From Melastoma dodecandrum (lineage: Eukaryota; Streptophyta; Magnoliopsida; Myrtales; Melastomataceae), in NCBI GenBank assembly GCA_029817715.1, contig JARUPY010000533.1:1136001-1200000 (forward strand): a stretch of 64,000 bases of DNA, read 5' to 3'. The translations under genes and the position numbers were made by a program. The notes beneath the pieces were generated by a model, which was not told the origin of the DNA, made no database searches, and saw nothing but the letters and a program-made list of their open reading frames with translations. Within the stretch, counting starts at the first letter, position 1. Each line of letters begins with the position of its first letter. Below, one piece after another: positions 34,632 to 46,300 of the stretch.

Positions 34632-35105
34632 GTCACGCAGGCCATGGATCATGTCCGTCGGCGAAGAGAAGACGTCCGCGTATGAGACCTCGAGGCTGAA
34701 GGATTGTAGGCTCGAGAGACGAGACTGTGTTGGCGCGTCTTTTCCGTGTTGACGAGACTGTAGCACGTTGTTGTAAGATTCGGAGTCGCTCTGGAACCAG
34801 TGACCGGACGGAAAGAGGCCGCCGGAAGTCACTTGCATCGGGAAGCACTGGCAGTCACAGGATGACGATCTTACGTGCTCCTGCATCATAGAGCCGCTGG
34901 CAGGGTAGGAGAAATAGACGAAGAGAAGAAACCATCAGTTGGTCTGCATCCATGAAGTCGGATCGCTAAAAAAATACAAAGAGCGCAGACTTGGATGGTG
35001 GATTCGAGCTCGTAAAGCAAATCGTCATGGTATGCCACGGGGTCATCCCGAGGGAGTTCAGCACTATTCCCGTGCCCGTCGTCGTGGTTGTGTCCAAACC
35101 TCATC
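34632..35105 (-). pseudogene. GDSL esterase/lipase relic, broken by frameshift and stop
   Basis: Two coding blocks with a well-formed 94-bp intron (34897-34990) remain. The first ends YHDDLLYELESTIQ. The second begins RLYDAGARKIVIL, the helix-strand preceding the GDSL-family block III, and then hits a TGA. In another frame it continues CFPMQVTSGG, SDSESYNNVLQSR and SYADVFSSPTDMIH, all recognisable family segments. Where GLPPxGC is expected about eight bases are missing, which causes the frame change and stop. The catalytic Ser block (GDS) and the C-terminal Asp-His block were not found, so both ends are also missing or too diverged. It is most similar to the EXL/APG-type subfamily of plant secreted lipases. 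Not functional as written. Confidence 0.78.
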
Positions 35106-37457
35106 GAAGTTGGTTACTGTCGTGGCTGCCCATCCAGGATGCAGGTACGTGTTGAATAATAACACATCACTGTAATCAGACCCGATCCTCTTGACCTTGT
35201 CGGATCACACAGGAATTCTCTCCATCCTACGCTCGGCTACATCAAACTAGTGCAGTTGCCTATACATGTCAACCGCCCTGGTGAGACGGTTGGTTGCAGA
35301 CGCTATTACACAATTGTGTAATAATGGCATCATTTTTATCGTTCTTTTTTTTTTATCATGCGCGAAGAAAAGAGCCTCGTGGTGGTGGGGTGGGGGGGAT
35401 CAAATCAAGATGCACCGAAAGTCACTTGGCTTTCCTTTTTGCAACACGCAATATACTTCCAATTTTAACAAAAATATGATAATAACACCCTAATTTTTTC
35501 TCTCCTTCCGAACAGGGTAAGCAAGTTTTAGGATGCGGTAGGTTTCGGACATGGAATCTGAAAACTTGATAATGGTCGATTTTTTATTTTTAGAACTTAA
35601 AATCTACCTATGGTTTAAAAAATTATTCAAAAATTTTATTTGTCAGCAACTGTATAACTGTGTACGGAGTTAAATATAAATAAGAAATGTTTTTAATTTT
35701 AAAATAAATTAATAATATTTTTTAATTATCTTTATAAACAGAGATAGATGCAATTAAAGATTGAGTTTTTTATTTGTTTTTATTGGGTGGGGGGTGGGGG
35801 GTGGGGAAGGGGGGGGAAGTGGGGTTGGGATCGCTGCTGCTGCTGGCTGCTCGTGTTATCACTTCAACCTCAACTTCAACTTCAACTTCCTTTTCAAGTT
35901 TGTTTTTTTCCCTTTCCTCCCCGAACTGCCATAATTATTGAAGTGACCATCATTTCTTTATTTTTTCTTTTGTTATCTTTTCGTTTGTCTTAATCAACGC
36001 GTCTTGTCCCGACTTTATTATTATACTCACATTTAATCATTTTTATCTCGTTTTCTCGATTAGAAAAGTCTTTCTATAACTTCTTCTTACTTAACAATTT
36101 GTCGATCCACGAATACAAAGGGTTAGTTCTAATCTCGTAAAACTTTTACAAAAATTGACGTTAAACACTGGATAAGAACAGAACGAAAGCACCGACTGCG
36201 AAAACAAAACACCTAAAAACGCTCGAAAGGTTAAAAAATTCGAATTATAATAGAATGATTTTAAGAATATGAAGAGAGAAAAACGTGATAGCCTCCTTTG
36301 TTGTGTTCGGATTATATTCTCCTCCTCTCGACGTATTCTATTAGACTGAATTAAAATGACAGTCGTTTGTAATTGCCAAACATCTATCCCTCTTGACGCT
36401 GGTGATAATTGTTCTTGACTGGATTCTCTTCACCGTCTCGCGTGACCTATTTGAATACGTTCCTATTAAGTCGTCCCAGAATTTGAACACCAACAACGAC
36501 GCATGAGCGGAATTCCATATTTAGCCCAACACTAACGCCATTCACGTAGCACCAACCCCCAAAAATCATAACCCATTTGCTCGTAAAAGATTTATCACGA
36601 ATCTCTTTTAAAAAATATGATTCCCCCCCCCCTCTTCAAAATTCATTAGAATTAATGCATTTGTCGGAACAGTGCTGAATGTCAAATCAAACATTTTCAG
36701 ATCCAGAGTGGTGGTGCAGATCCCAAAAGAAATTCTGACACAACCCCTCCTCCTCCCTCCTTTTCCAACCATGTAATTATGTGCGACCCCATCGCATGAA
36801 ATGTTATGCATGTTTTGCTCCACATGTACATGTGCAATAAAACTAAGCTAAGAAATCGATACTGGATTTATGAGGAAATGAAATATCTCTCACCCTTTAT
36901 TTATGAACTATCATGTCTCATCCACCTTATCAGTACAATGATGTTGCCCCTCTGCTCCATTATTTGGGTCCCATCATCCATCGTGTTTGGTCTTCCCTTC
37001 TCAATTTGAAACCCACAAACACCCCTTCGGGCACACAAAATTTGTGATCTCAACTTAGTCCACATCGGTGGTATTGTCATCATTGGCATCCATCCACCGT
37101 CCATTTTATCTTAAAGTTTTTTTTTTTCAACTTAACACATCAAGATTTGAGATAAGAGATGATAACTAGGGTTTCAGATTATATAATCATAGAGGAAACG
37201 ATTTGGTTTGGATATTGTCATGTCACGTATTCCTCCATCAAATCGAATTGATGTCTGGTGGACCAGCAAATTTTGCATAAATTTATACATATAATAGGTT
37301 AAAGCTCTTTGATGGTCGTATTTTTCTAGAGGAATACGATCGTGCCAATAAAGCCAATTATAGGAGGCCTTTTTTCTGACTCTTTTTGTGTCCGGGAGTC
37401 CACCACACAAAGGGAAGCACTTATCGGAACTTTACCAGAGGATTTGAAGTCGAGGAT
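35106..37457. other. Intergenic region upstream of the LBD gene
   Basis: AT-rich DNA with G-rich patches (about 35780-35825) and a C10 run at 36623-36632. A few bases to the right of the GDSL relic could be more of its decayed 5' part, but I could not align them. No gene seen; the right end should hold the LBD promoter. Confidence 0.5.
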
Positions 37458-37976
37458 ATGAAGAAGCACGGCCCCCGATCTAGCTCCTCCTGCGCGGCCT
37501 GCAAGATGCTGAAGCGGAGGTGCACGTCCGACTGCATATTCGCGCCCTACTTCCGATCCGACGAGCCGAAGAAGTTCGCCAAGGTCCACAAGGTGTTTGG
37601 CGCGAGCAATGTGAGCAAGATCCTGACTGAGGTGCCCGAGGAGCAGAGGGAGGAGACGGTGAACTCCCTCGCGTACGAGGCCGAGGCTCGGCTTAGCGAC
37701 CCAGTATACGGTTGCATCGGGGCGATCGCCCTCTTGCAGAAGAAGATGGTCGAGCTTCAATACGACCTGGCCATCGCCAGGGCACGGCTAGCGCGATGCA
37801 ACGCCGCGGGATCCACGACGCTCGGTTTCGACGAGGGCATCGCCCCGGCCGACTTCGGGGGTCTACCCTTCACAAGCTTCGCAGGGCCCACGAGCGAGAG
37901 CTTCGGCCAGGGCGGTTTCTCTGACTTTGGCAACCCGGCGATGAGCGACTTCGATCAGTATCCGTACACGTATTAG
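37458..37976 (+). CDS. LBD: LOB-domain (LBD/ASL) transcription factor, class I
   Basis: A single frame of 172 residues. The zinc-binding C block is complete: C12, C15, C22 and C26 in CAACKMLKRRCTSDC fit CX2CX6CX3C. The GAS block (FAKVHKVFGASNVSKIL) and a coiled coil (ETVNSLAYEAEARLSDPVYG then AIALLQKKMVELQYDLAIAR) follow to about residue 115. The C-terminal 60 residues are Gly/Phe/Asp-rich and unique. Class I LBD proteins are plant-specific nuclear regulators of lateral organ, root and vascular development, often auxin-induced. The presence of the full coiled coil excludes class II. The frame is open upstream, but the ATG at 37458 precedes the conserved domain by the usual distance. Typical LBD genes have one intron; this one has none in the coding part. 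Confidence 0.94.
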   Translation: MKKHGPRSSSSCAACKMLKRRCTSDCIFAPYFRSDEPKKFAKVHKVFGASNVSKILTEVPEEQREETVNSLAYEAEARLSDPVYGCIGAIALLQKKMVELQYDLAIARARLARCNAAGSTTLGFDEGIAPADFGGLPFTSFAGPTSESFGQGGFSDFGNPAMSDFDQYPYTY

Positions 37977-38477
37977 CTAAGGGAACCGGATCACGAGCAA
38001 AAGTAAATATAACCGTTGTATTAGATCTAGTGCATGTAAGATGATTTGTGATCGGATTCCACGTTATGTAATATTTTAAAAATTTAATAAAAAATACTTG
38101 CGTCATTAATTCTAGATAGAATTGTACTTGGGTTTACCTTTTTCGTTTTTTTTTACGGAAATTAATTAGTTTTTTAAAGAGTACGTGTGAAATATATGAT
38201 TCGAATTTCGTAAATTTACGAGAAGTATTTGGTTTGAATTCTTTAATTTATTTAAATAATTTGCCTCTTATTCACTTAGTTAAAGAGAACGAGTTTCACC
38301 GATTTTAAAGTGTTTCGTAGAAAATTCCCAAGTGTACCCGTCCAGAAGTGTCTAGGCACGAGGGAATATTACTGATCTTGAAATTTACTTTTTCTGTTTT
38401 TCGCATCGTGGATTTGTGATGGCTGGCTGCTAATATATTTTGGACACGAGGATTAAAATTGAAAACGTAGAAGACAT
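37977..38477. other. Spacer after the LBD gene
   Basis: AT-rich sequence containing the LBD 3' UTR. No gene seen. Confidence 0.6.
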
Positions 38478-38597
38478 TGGGCCAATGTAGTGGGCCATAT
38501 TTATTAAATGGGCCTTAAGAAAGCCCATACAGGAACTCGGTTCTTGGGGTTTCTCTTATAAATAGTGACTGAGAGCGGGTTATTTTGGCTAGGGTTT
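38478..38597 (+). promoter_or_regulatory. eL41 promoter: site II elements, TATA box and telo box
   Basis: TGGGCC occurs at 38478-38483, 38491-38496 and 38509-38514, with an inverted AGCCCA near 38522. TATAAATA lies at 38557-38564 and a telo box (TAGGGTTTT) at about 38590-38598, 30 bp before the start codon. This combination is the standard signature of plant ribosomal protein promoters and independently supports the tiny gene downstream. Confidence 0.8.
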
Positions 38598-38628
38598 TGA
38601 AGCGGTCGCACCGGAAACCTCCGTCGCC

Positions 38629-38808
38629 ATGAGAGCCAAGGTGAGCCCTAAATTCCTTGTGGATCGTATGATGATTGAGATCGGTTATAGTTCTGAGAGA
38701 TTTTCTTTTTGGTATCTTGCTTGTGGTTGGGGAATTCTGTAGTGGAAGAAGAAGAGGATGAGGAGGTTGAAGAGGAAGCGCCGAAAGATGAGGCAGAGAT
38801 CCAAGTAG
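38629..38808 (+). CDS. RPL41: 60S ribosomal protein eL41 (25 residues)
   Basis: Two exons, 38629-38640 (ATG plus three codons, MRAK) and 38743-38808, are split by a 102-bp GT-AG intron after AAG. The product is 25 residues, almost all Lys, Arg and Met: MRAKWKKKRMRRLKR, then KRRKMRQRSK. This is the exact form of eukaryotic eL41, the smallest ribosomal protein, which sits as one basic helix between the two subunits. Because the coding part is only 75 bases and split, length-based gene finding would miss it. The promoter carries the site II, TATA and telo-box set expected for a ribosomal protein gene. Confidence 0.97.
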
Positions 38809-40388
38809 TTCCCGTTGTTTACCGACGACGGCGTTGGGAAGGCGGAGTTCTTAGTTGATTTTGGTTTTTGTTTCGGATTCTGTGTATTAAAGATTTTGAA
38901 GTAATTTCATAACTGCTATGGTTCGGATTAGTTATCTATGATTTGTGTGTTTGGATCCTGGGATTACTGACTCTGGATCAATTGGGTCGGAGAGGAGCGT
39001 GTGTTATCGGGCTAACAGGAAGCTGGGCTATCACGTGATTAGGGATTGGTTCTAAATGTATCTTTGTGATTCTTGGTTTGGTTTGTTAGGGGATCTGCTT
39101 GATGTTTCCGCAGTCTGGGTGATTGGATTTCAGATGTCAGAGGATTAGCTTAGCTTTCTCTAGATACACGGATTACTGCTGTATTCATTCCGCTTTGGAA
39201 TATGATGGCAGACAGTCTTCGACTTCTCCGGTGTCGAAGAAGTCCCTAGGACACTAGGATGGATTTCGGCAGTTTGTGGTTGGAGGATTTTGCCATGTTG
39301 CAGGTCGGCCGAATATAGGGGAAAAACTCATGGAACTTATAGAGTAGTGCTTCTTTCATCTGGTGATTATTGTTTATGCCTAGTCCGTAGTCCTTGTGCC
39401 TTGACTCCTGTGACAAGTCTTGCATTCCCATGTTCCGTTTTTTGCAGTTCTTGTGAGCTCCTCGCGGGAGATTGTGTGTAGCATCTAGGTTACATGGGAA
39501 TGTGGCTATCTGTTTTTCTATGTCCACGTTCTGCTGGAACGCGTAGGAGCTCCACTTTTAATAGGATGCATTGCTGCTGTGCCTGTCTCGGGAAATCGAG
39601 CAATAGGTTTCATCGAACTGATTAAGTGCCGGTTACAATTATACCTGCCACGAGTTCTCGTGTCTTTTTTTTTATTTAGTTCAGGCACTATTTTATGGGG
39701 AAAAAATATGAAGGTTTGGTCTCTTAAACAGTCCACTATTTTTCATATACACCTTCCTTTCCTGAGTAGAAACCTTTTTCTCCGTTGGTAATATATGCAA
39801 ACGGTCATACAATTTTGAAATTAATCACTTAAAAACACGGTTTAAATACTTCTCTGGCTTTAATTGTTTCTGATGGATCTACTTTGTCTCTTAAAAAGGT
39901 ATTAGTATTCAGATAAAGTAGAAGTAAATACCTGTTAATCCCAATACGCCACATCTCCTTGTAAAACAGCACTTCACTTCAAGGTTCGAAAGTTTTTTAA
40001 GGCTTTCTTGGCTCGTAAAATAAAATTTAGTTGAAATCCGGGATAGAATGAATTTAACAGTGGTGAAAAATATGGGCTTAGATGAAAGGATCTGATAAAA
40101 TCGAGGACTAATATCGCAATGAAACATTTCTTACGCATCACCGTCTATATCTTTTTCATTCTTTTTTTTTTTTTAACTGTTGTCTCCACCTCCCACTCCC
40201 TCGGCATGATCCTCTTATTTTTCTTCGAGGGTTGAGACGACAAAGAAGTGAGAAGAGAAGTGGGGGAAGGGAAGCGAAGGAAGGAAAGAGGGGGGCGGGG
40301 GGGGTTTGGTTTCTCATTTTTCCAGTTCCGATCTGATCTCCCCCGGGCTGAGGTTTGTTCGCCGGCCGGCGCCCCGATCTGATCCGCC
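38809..40388. other. eL41 3' region and clathrin heavy chain promoter
   Basis: No coding gene was recognised in this 1.6 kb. The right end, GC-rich just before 40389, is the leader of the clathrin gene. Open frames (39246-39791) have no family likeness. Confidence 0.55.
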
Positions 40389-43300
40389 ATGGCCGCCTCC
40401 GCCAGCGCTCCTATTGCCATGAATGAGGCGTTGACGGTCCGTCGCCTCGCTCCTTTCTCCCCCCCTTTCGATTTCGATATTCTTCACCCTCTTAGTCCCT
40501 AGAAAATGCTTTGAGGACTGCGTGAGGTTCTGGATCGCCGGCTTCGTTAGGGTTGAACGAGGCCTCAGCATCGTTTATTGGTCCGAGGAATCATTAGGTG
40601 TTTCCGGATCGGTTGGTGGCGGTCAGATTTGTGTTTGTGAGTTTGGCGTAGTCTTTCTTTTGTTATGCCCGGCATGAATCTCGAAGGGCTGTCACTACAC
40701 TTCTCCGTTTCTTGATTTTTGTGATTCGGTACTTCTTGGTCTCTAAGAAGTTGTAATGATGCTTTGAGAATCATTTCGGGCAGCAGATCGTCGGTTCTGT
40801 AATGGTTAGCATCTCAAGAATTGAGGAACCCCGACCATCAGATGCGTTTAGATTAATTAGTCGTGTTTTCGTGTAGTCATTCTTTTGGTTGTCAAGCACG
40901 GATCTCATGTGGAGTGGATTTAGTGGTGGACCTATTCTGCAGCTGATGATTAGTTTGTGTGCACATTCTTTATTTGGCTGAAGTTACTTAATCTTTTGGC
41001 CTGACGTCGCCCTCTTTTATGAAATCATTTGGCAGCTTCCGAGTCTTGGAATTAATCAGCAGTTTATCACGTTCACACATGTGACAATGGAGTCTGAAAA
41101 GTATATTTGTGTGAGGGAGACTTCGCCACAAAATAGTGTGGTGATAATTGATATGAGTATGCCAAATCAACCGTTGAGAAGACCTATTACGGCTGATTCG
41201 GCTCTCATGAACCCAAACTCGAGGATTCTTGCCCTGAAAGGTTGCGTCTTCTCTTTTACATTGTTGTGGTCTTCTGTAATTTCCTTGCTGTGTCTATGAG
41301 ACTGGAATTGATGGTAGAATTCCTGAGCTGCAAACATTTGTTCATTAGTGAAATAGAATTGGTTTAGCTGAGATTTGTGTTCATACATTTATTGAACATC
41401 TTGATGAATAGTTGCCGTACATGTTGGTGAAGATGTAGATTGTGACTTGGATGTTGTATCTGCTAGGAAGTCTGAAATTTATGTTTGTAGCATCATTATT
41501 CCCTTTGTTCTAAAGGATGTGGAGCTCTATTTTATAGTTACATTGTGGCTAATAATGAATCTTGATGTTCGTTTTAGCTCAACTTCTGGGAACGACCCAG
41601 GATCACTTGCAAATATTTAATATTGAGTTGAAGGCAAAAATAAAGTCCCATCAGATGCCAGAGCAGGTAATAGGCACTTGCTGCTGTCATTCTATTTATT
41701 TCTTATGTTGGCTGATGGATTCAGTCTAGTGAACATGTCCACTTTGTTTCTAGGTTGTCTTTTGGAAGTGGGTTACTCCAAAAATGCTGGGCCTTGTCAC
41801 CCAGACTGCAGTATATCATTGGACAATTGAAGGTACGATGGCAATTGTTGGTATTGTTACATGTTTCTCTCAGTCGATACTATTCTTTGCCTTTTTGTGT
41901 GTTTGTGCAAATAAGTTACGAGCCTTCTTTTTGCACTCCCTAATCTTAATATTGGTAGGTGAAGCTGAGCCTGTAAAGATGTTTGAGAGAACTGCCAATC
42001 TTGTCAACAACCAGATTATTAATTACCGCTGTGATCCTTCTGAAAAATGGTTGGTTTTAATTGGGATTGCTCCTGGTTCACCCGAGGTACGAAATCATAA
42101 AACTATGCTGATTTGATTAATTGGGAACCTGAGGAATGCTTGTTTAATCCGATAGCTAAATTTTTCCAGTTCTGAGTGTGTTGGCTCTTTTTAGTTCTTT
42201 TTTATTGAAGATGGCTGCTTGGTTTTGTTTTGAAGTTGCACTCTCCACAACTAATGCAATCTTTGATTTATTTAGAAATTTGTCCTCTTCGTATGTGCTG
42301 CGATCTTTGAATTCATTATTTGATTAGATGCGCGCCGTTGGACTTTTCAGTAAGCTACCAAAGTGTTTTTTCCTGTGTTTTCCATTGGCTTTCTGGTAGT
42401 TTATAATTTAATTGTTAAAGAGAAATATTGACTACACTGACGGGAGTAATGTGCTGACATGTGTATTTTTTTCCAGCGGCCACAGCTAGTAAAGGGGAAT
42501 ATGCAACTTTTTTCGGTTGACCAGCAACGTAGTCAGGCTCTGGAGGCCCATGCTGCATCTTTCGGATCCTTCAAAGTGTGTTGGTTTTAACTTTGATGCG
42601 TGATATCTGTTGAGCAGAAGAAGTGGGTTTCCTTGGTTTCTGGTAACACCTTCAGGTTCTTTTTGGACAGGTTCCTGGAAACGAGAATCCCTCCACTCTT
42701 ATCTCCTTTGCTACAAAAACTGTTAATGCTGGGCAGATCACATCAAAGTTACATGTTATTGAGCTCGGTGCACAGCCAGGTGATTTTTTATGGATCATAG
42801 GCTGTTAGCAGCAATTTCATGTGATGATATTTACTGAAAAATATATGCACAATGGAAATTTTTGGGCAAAGAAAACGAGGGCATGATTTACTCTTCATGT
42901 CTTTGTTGCTTTGCTCTGCTACTAGCTGAATATGTCCCACCGCAGAGCAATTTTTCATGCTAACATCGCTGCTTGGGTGGCAGGGAAGCCCTCTTTTACA
43001 AAAAAACAGGCCGATCTCTTTTTCCCCCCCGATTTTGCTGATGATTTTCCTGTGGCGATGCAAGTATGAGAAAGTACATTTTAGTGTACGGGTTTCATGA
43101 AGTTGGAGCCCCCTGTTGACTTATTCTTTTTCACTTTTGTGATGCAGATATCCCAGAAGTACAGTTTGATATATGTGATAACCAAGCTGGGGCTGTTGTT
43201 TGTTTATGACCTCGAAACAGCTAGTGCTGTGTATAGAAATAGAATCAGTCCGGATCCGGTGTTTTTGACTGCAGAAGCTACGACAGTTGGGGGTTTCTAT

Positions 43301-46300
43301 GCAATAAATAGGCGTGGTCAAGTGTTATTGGCCACTGTAAATGAGGCAACTATTGTGCCTTTCGTTAGCGGTCAAGTATGAAGCTTTTCTTGTCTACTTT
43401 TTATTTGATGAGATTTTTTATTTATTCAGACTCTTTGCTGATGTAATTCAATGTTTTGTGGCAGCTGAACAATTTGGAGCTTGCAGTTAATCTTGCCAAA
43501 AGAGGGAACCTCCCTGGAGCCGAGCAGCTGGTAATGCCATGAGTGTGTTTTCCCTGTCAAACCATTATGGGGAGTGTTCTGTTTATTATGAGAGTAAAGT
43601 ATTGGCTTAACTATTGTGGCCCTTGGCGAAATCAGACATTTTTCTTGAAGCTCCTGCTTGTCTGGGTTGGAGTTTGATTCTTCATAAAACCGTAACCCGG
43701 TTTGATGTTATCTCTTTGCAAGTATTTGCTTGTGTATATAGCTTGTGTGCCATGAACACCAGATAGTACCCTGATAATGATTATGACCAAAAGTAGTTTT
43801 ATCTGCTGTTGATTCTGCTTTTGACAATTTCAGGTCGTTCAACGATTTCAAGAATTGTTTGCTCAGACAAAATATAAGGAAGCTGCTGAGCTTGCGGCTG
43901 AATCTCCACAAGGAATTCTTCGCACACCAGACACTGTTGCCAAGTTTCAGGTTTTTCTTTTGTTCTGATGTCTAGAAAAAGCACATGCGTGTCAAACTAG
44001 TTTTTTCTGTGTTCCACTTGAATGCATGTCCGTTTTCATGTACGATGAATATTGTATACTTATTTAATGGAGTGGGCTTCAGGACTCATGACTTTAGAAC
44101 GTATGTACTTGTCCTCTTCATATTGCAGAGTGTACCTGTACAAGCTGGGCAGACACCTCCTCTTTTGCAGTACTTTGGGACCCTTTTAACTAGAGGAAAA
44201 CTTAATGCATTTGAGTCACTAGAGTTGTCACGCCTTGTTGTGAATCAAAACAAGAAAAATCTTTTGGAGAATTGGTTGGCGGAAGATAAGCTGGAATGTA
44301 GTGAGGAGCTTGGGGATCTTGTGAAGGTTTGGCTTAGTTAGACTCACCCTTTAATTATTTTGGTTCGTATTTCACTGGGAGATGTATTAATGTTTGTTAT
44401 TTTTTCCTTCACTAGACTGTTGATAATGACCTGGCTTTGAAAATCTATATCAAAGCTAGGGCAACTCCAAAAGTGGTTGCAGCTTTTGCCGAGAGGCGTG
44501 AGTTTGACAAAATTTTGATATACTCGAAGCAGGTGAATAAGCTTTTCATTATTTAAGTTCTGTAATACATTACTTTCCCACTTTTTTAATCTATATCTGG
44601 GACTCATGGATTCATGTCTCAGGTTGGGTACACACCAGACTATCTTTTCCTCTTACAAACAATTCTACGAGCAGATCCTCAGGTGGGTTCTCTCATGTAA
44701 ACCCTAAATAGTGTTTAAAGAAATCGTGACTAGAAGGTTTTCCATTCATGCACGAGGAATAGCACTCCAATATGCTGGAAGTGATCGTGGAAACTGAAGA
44801 TGAGTGCTTTCTGGAAGTAATTTATATTGTCCTTTATACAGGGAGCTGTTAATTTTGCATTGATGATGTCTCAAATGGAAGGAGGCTGCCCTGTTGATTA
44901 CAACACGATCACTGACCTCTTTCTTCAGGTTCTATATCGTTTCATTAAAGATATATGGATCTTCTTCTAGCTCCTTTTGGTCATTTCTGTTTCGGATCTG
45001 TTTTAATATTTTGTTATTGTTGGAAAAGGTTGTTGTATTCTTGAATAGGTGGCTTCTTCAGCTAACTTTCAGATTTTCTTTTGCAGAGGAATATGATCAG
45101 AGAAGCGACTGCCTTTTTGTTGGATGTCCTGAAGCCTAATTTGCCAGAACACGCGTTTCTTCAGACAAAGGTATCCTTTACCTTCTCCCATGTAGATGTG
45201 CAGTCAGCAGTGTGAAATTTACCTCGCTAATTTGTTGTTTCTGTTTTTGGTATCAATGTAGGTTCTTGAAATCAATCTAGTGACATTCCCAAATGTTGCC
45301 GACGCTATTTTGGCCAATGGAATGTTCAGTCACTATGATCGTCCACGAATTGCGCAACTTTGTGAAAAAGCTGGTCTCTATGTTCGGGCTTTACAAGTAA
45401 GGGCCACTCAAAAGCTCTTGGCTTGATTTCATTTTTGGAGTATTTTTAAATTTAAGTAATTTCCATGTCACTTATATAAAAGAAGGGTTTCTAAGCATAT
45501 TCTTCATGTTTTCCTTTCCAGCATTACTCGGAGTTGCCTGACATCAAACGTGTGATTGTGAATACACATGCTATAGAACCACAGGTACATTTTTTGAGAT
45601 GCCTTTTCTGTTGTCCTTACGAATATAGAATGAATGTGTATTTTAATTTTTTTTTTTTGCAGTCACTCGTTGAGTTTTTCGGGACCTTGTCGAGAGAGTG
45701 GGCTTTGGAGTGTATGAAGGACCTTTTACTGGTCAATTTGAGGGCCAACCTTCAGATAATTGTGCAGGTACAATTTTGTCTCTGTTTGTTTCTCTTTATC
45801 ATTTCCATTGGGCGATCACTTGAGTTGTTCTGTTATTGCAGGTGGCAAAGGAATATTGTGAACAATTAGGAGTAGATGCATGCATAAAACTTTTTGAGCA
45901 ATTCAAGTCATATGAGGGATTATACTTCTTCCTTGGCTCCTATCTGAGCTCCAGGTAAATTTTTCTGCTTTTGATAGTCCACTTACGAGAAACTTGTTGA
46001 GGTCTTTTTCACTTTTCCAGTGAGGATCCTGAAATCCACTTCAAGTATATCGAGGCTGCCGCGAAAACTGGACAGATTAAGGAAGTGGAGCGTGTGACTA
46101 GAGAATCAAATTTCTATGATGCGGAGAAGACGAAGAATTTCCTCATGGAAGCTAAGCTTCCAGATGCACGACCGCTCATCAATGTGTGTGATCGATTTGG
46201 CTTTGTGCCTGATCTGACACACTACCTTTACACAAACAACATGCTGCGCTATATTGAAGGTTATGTGCAGAAGGTACATTATTTGATGCTGTTGATGCAA

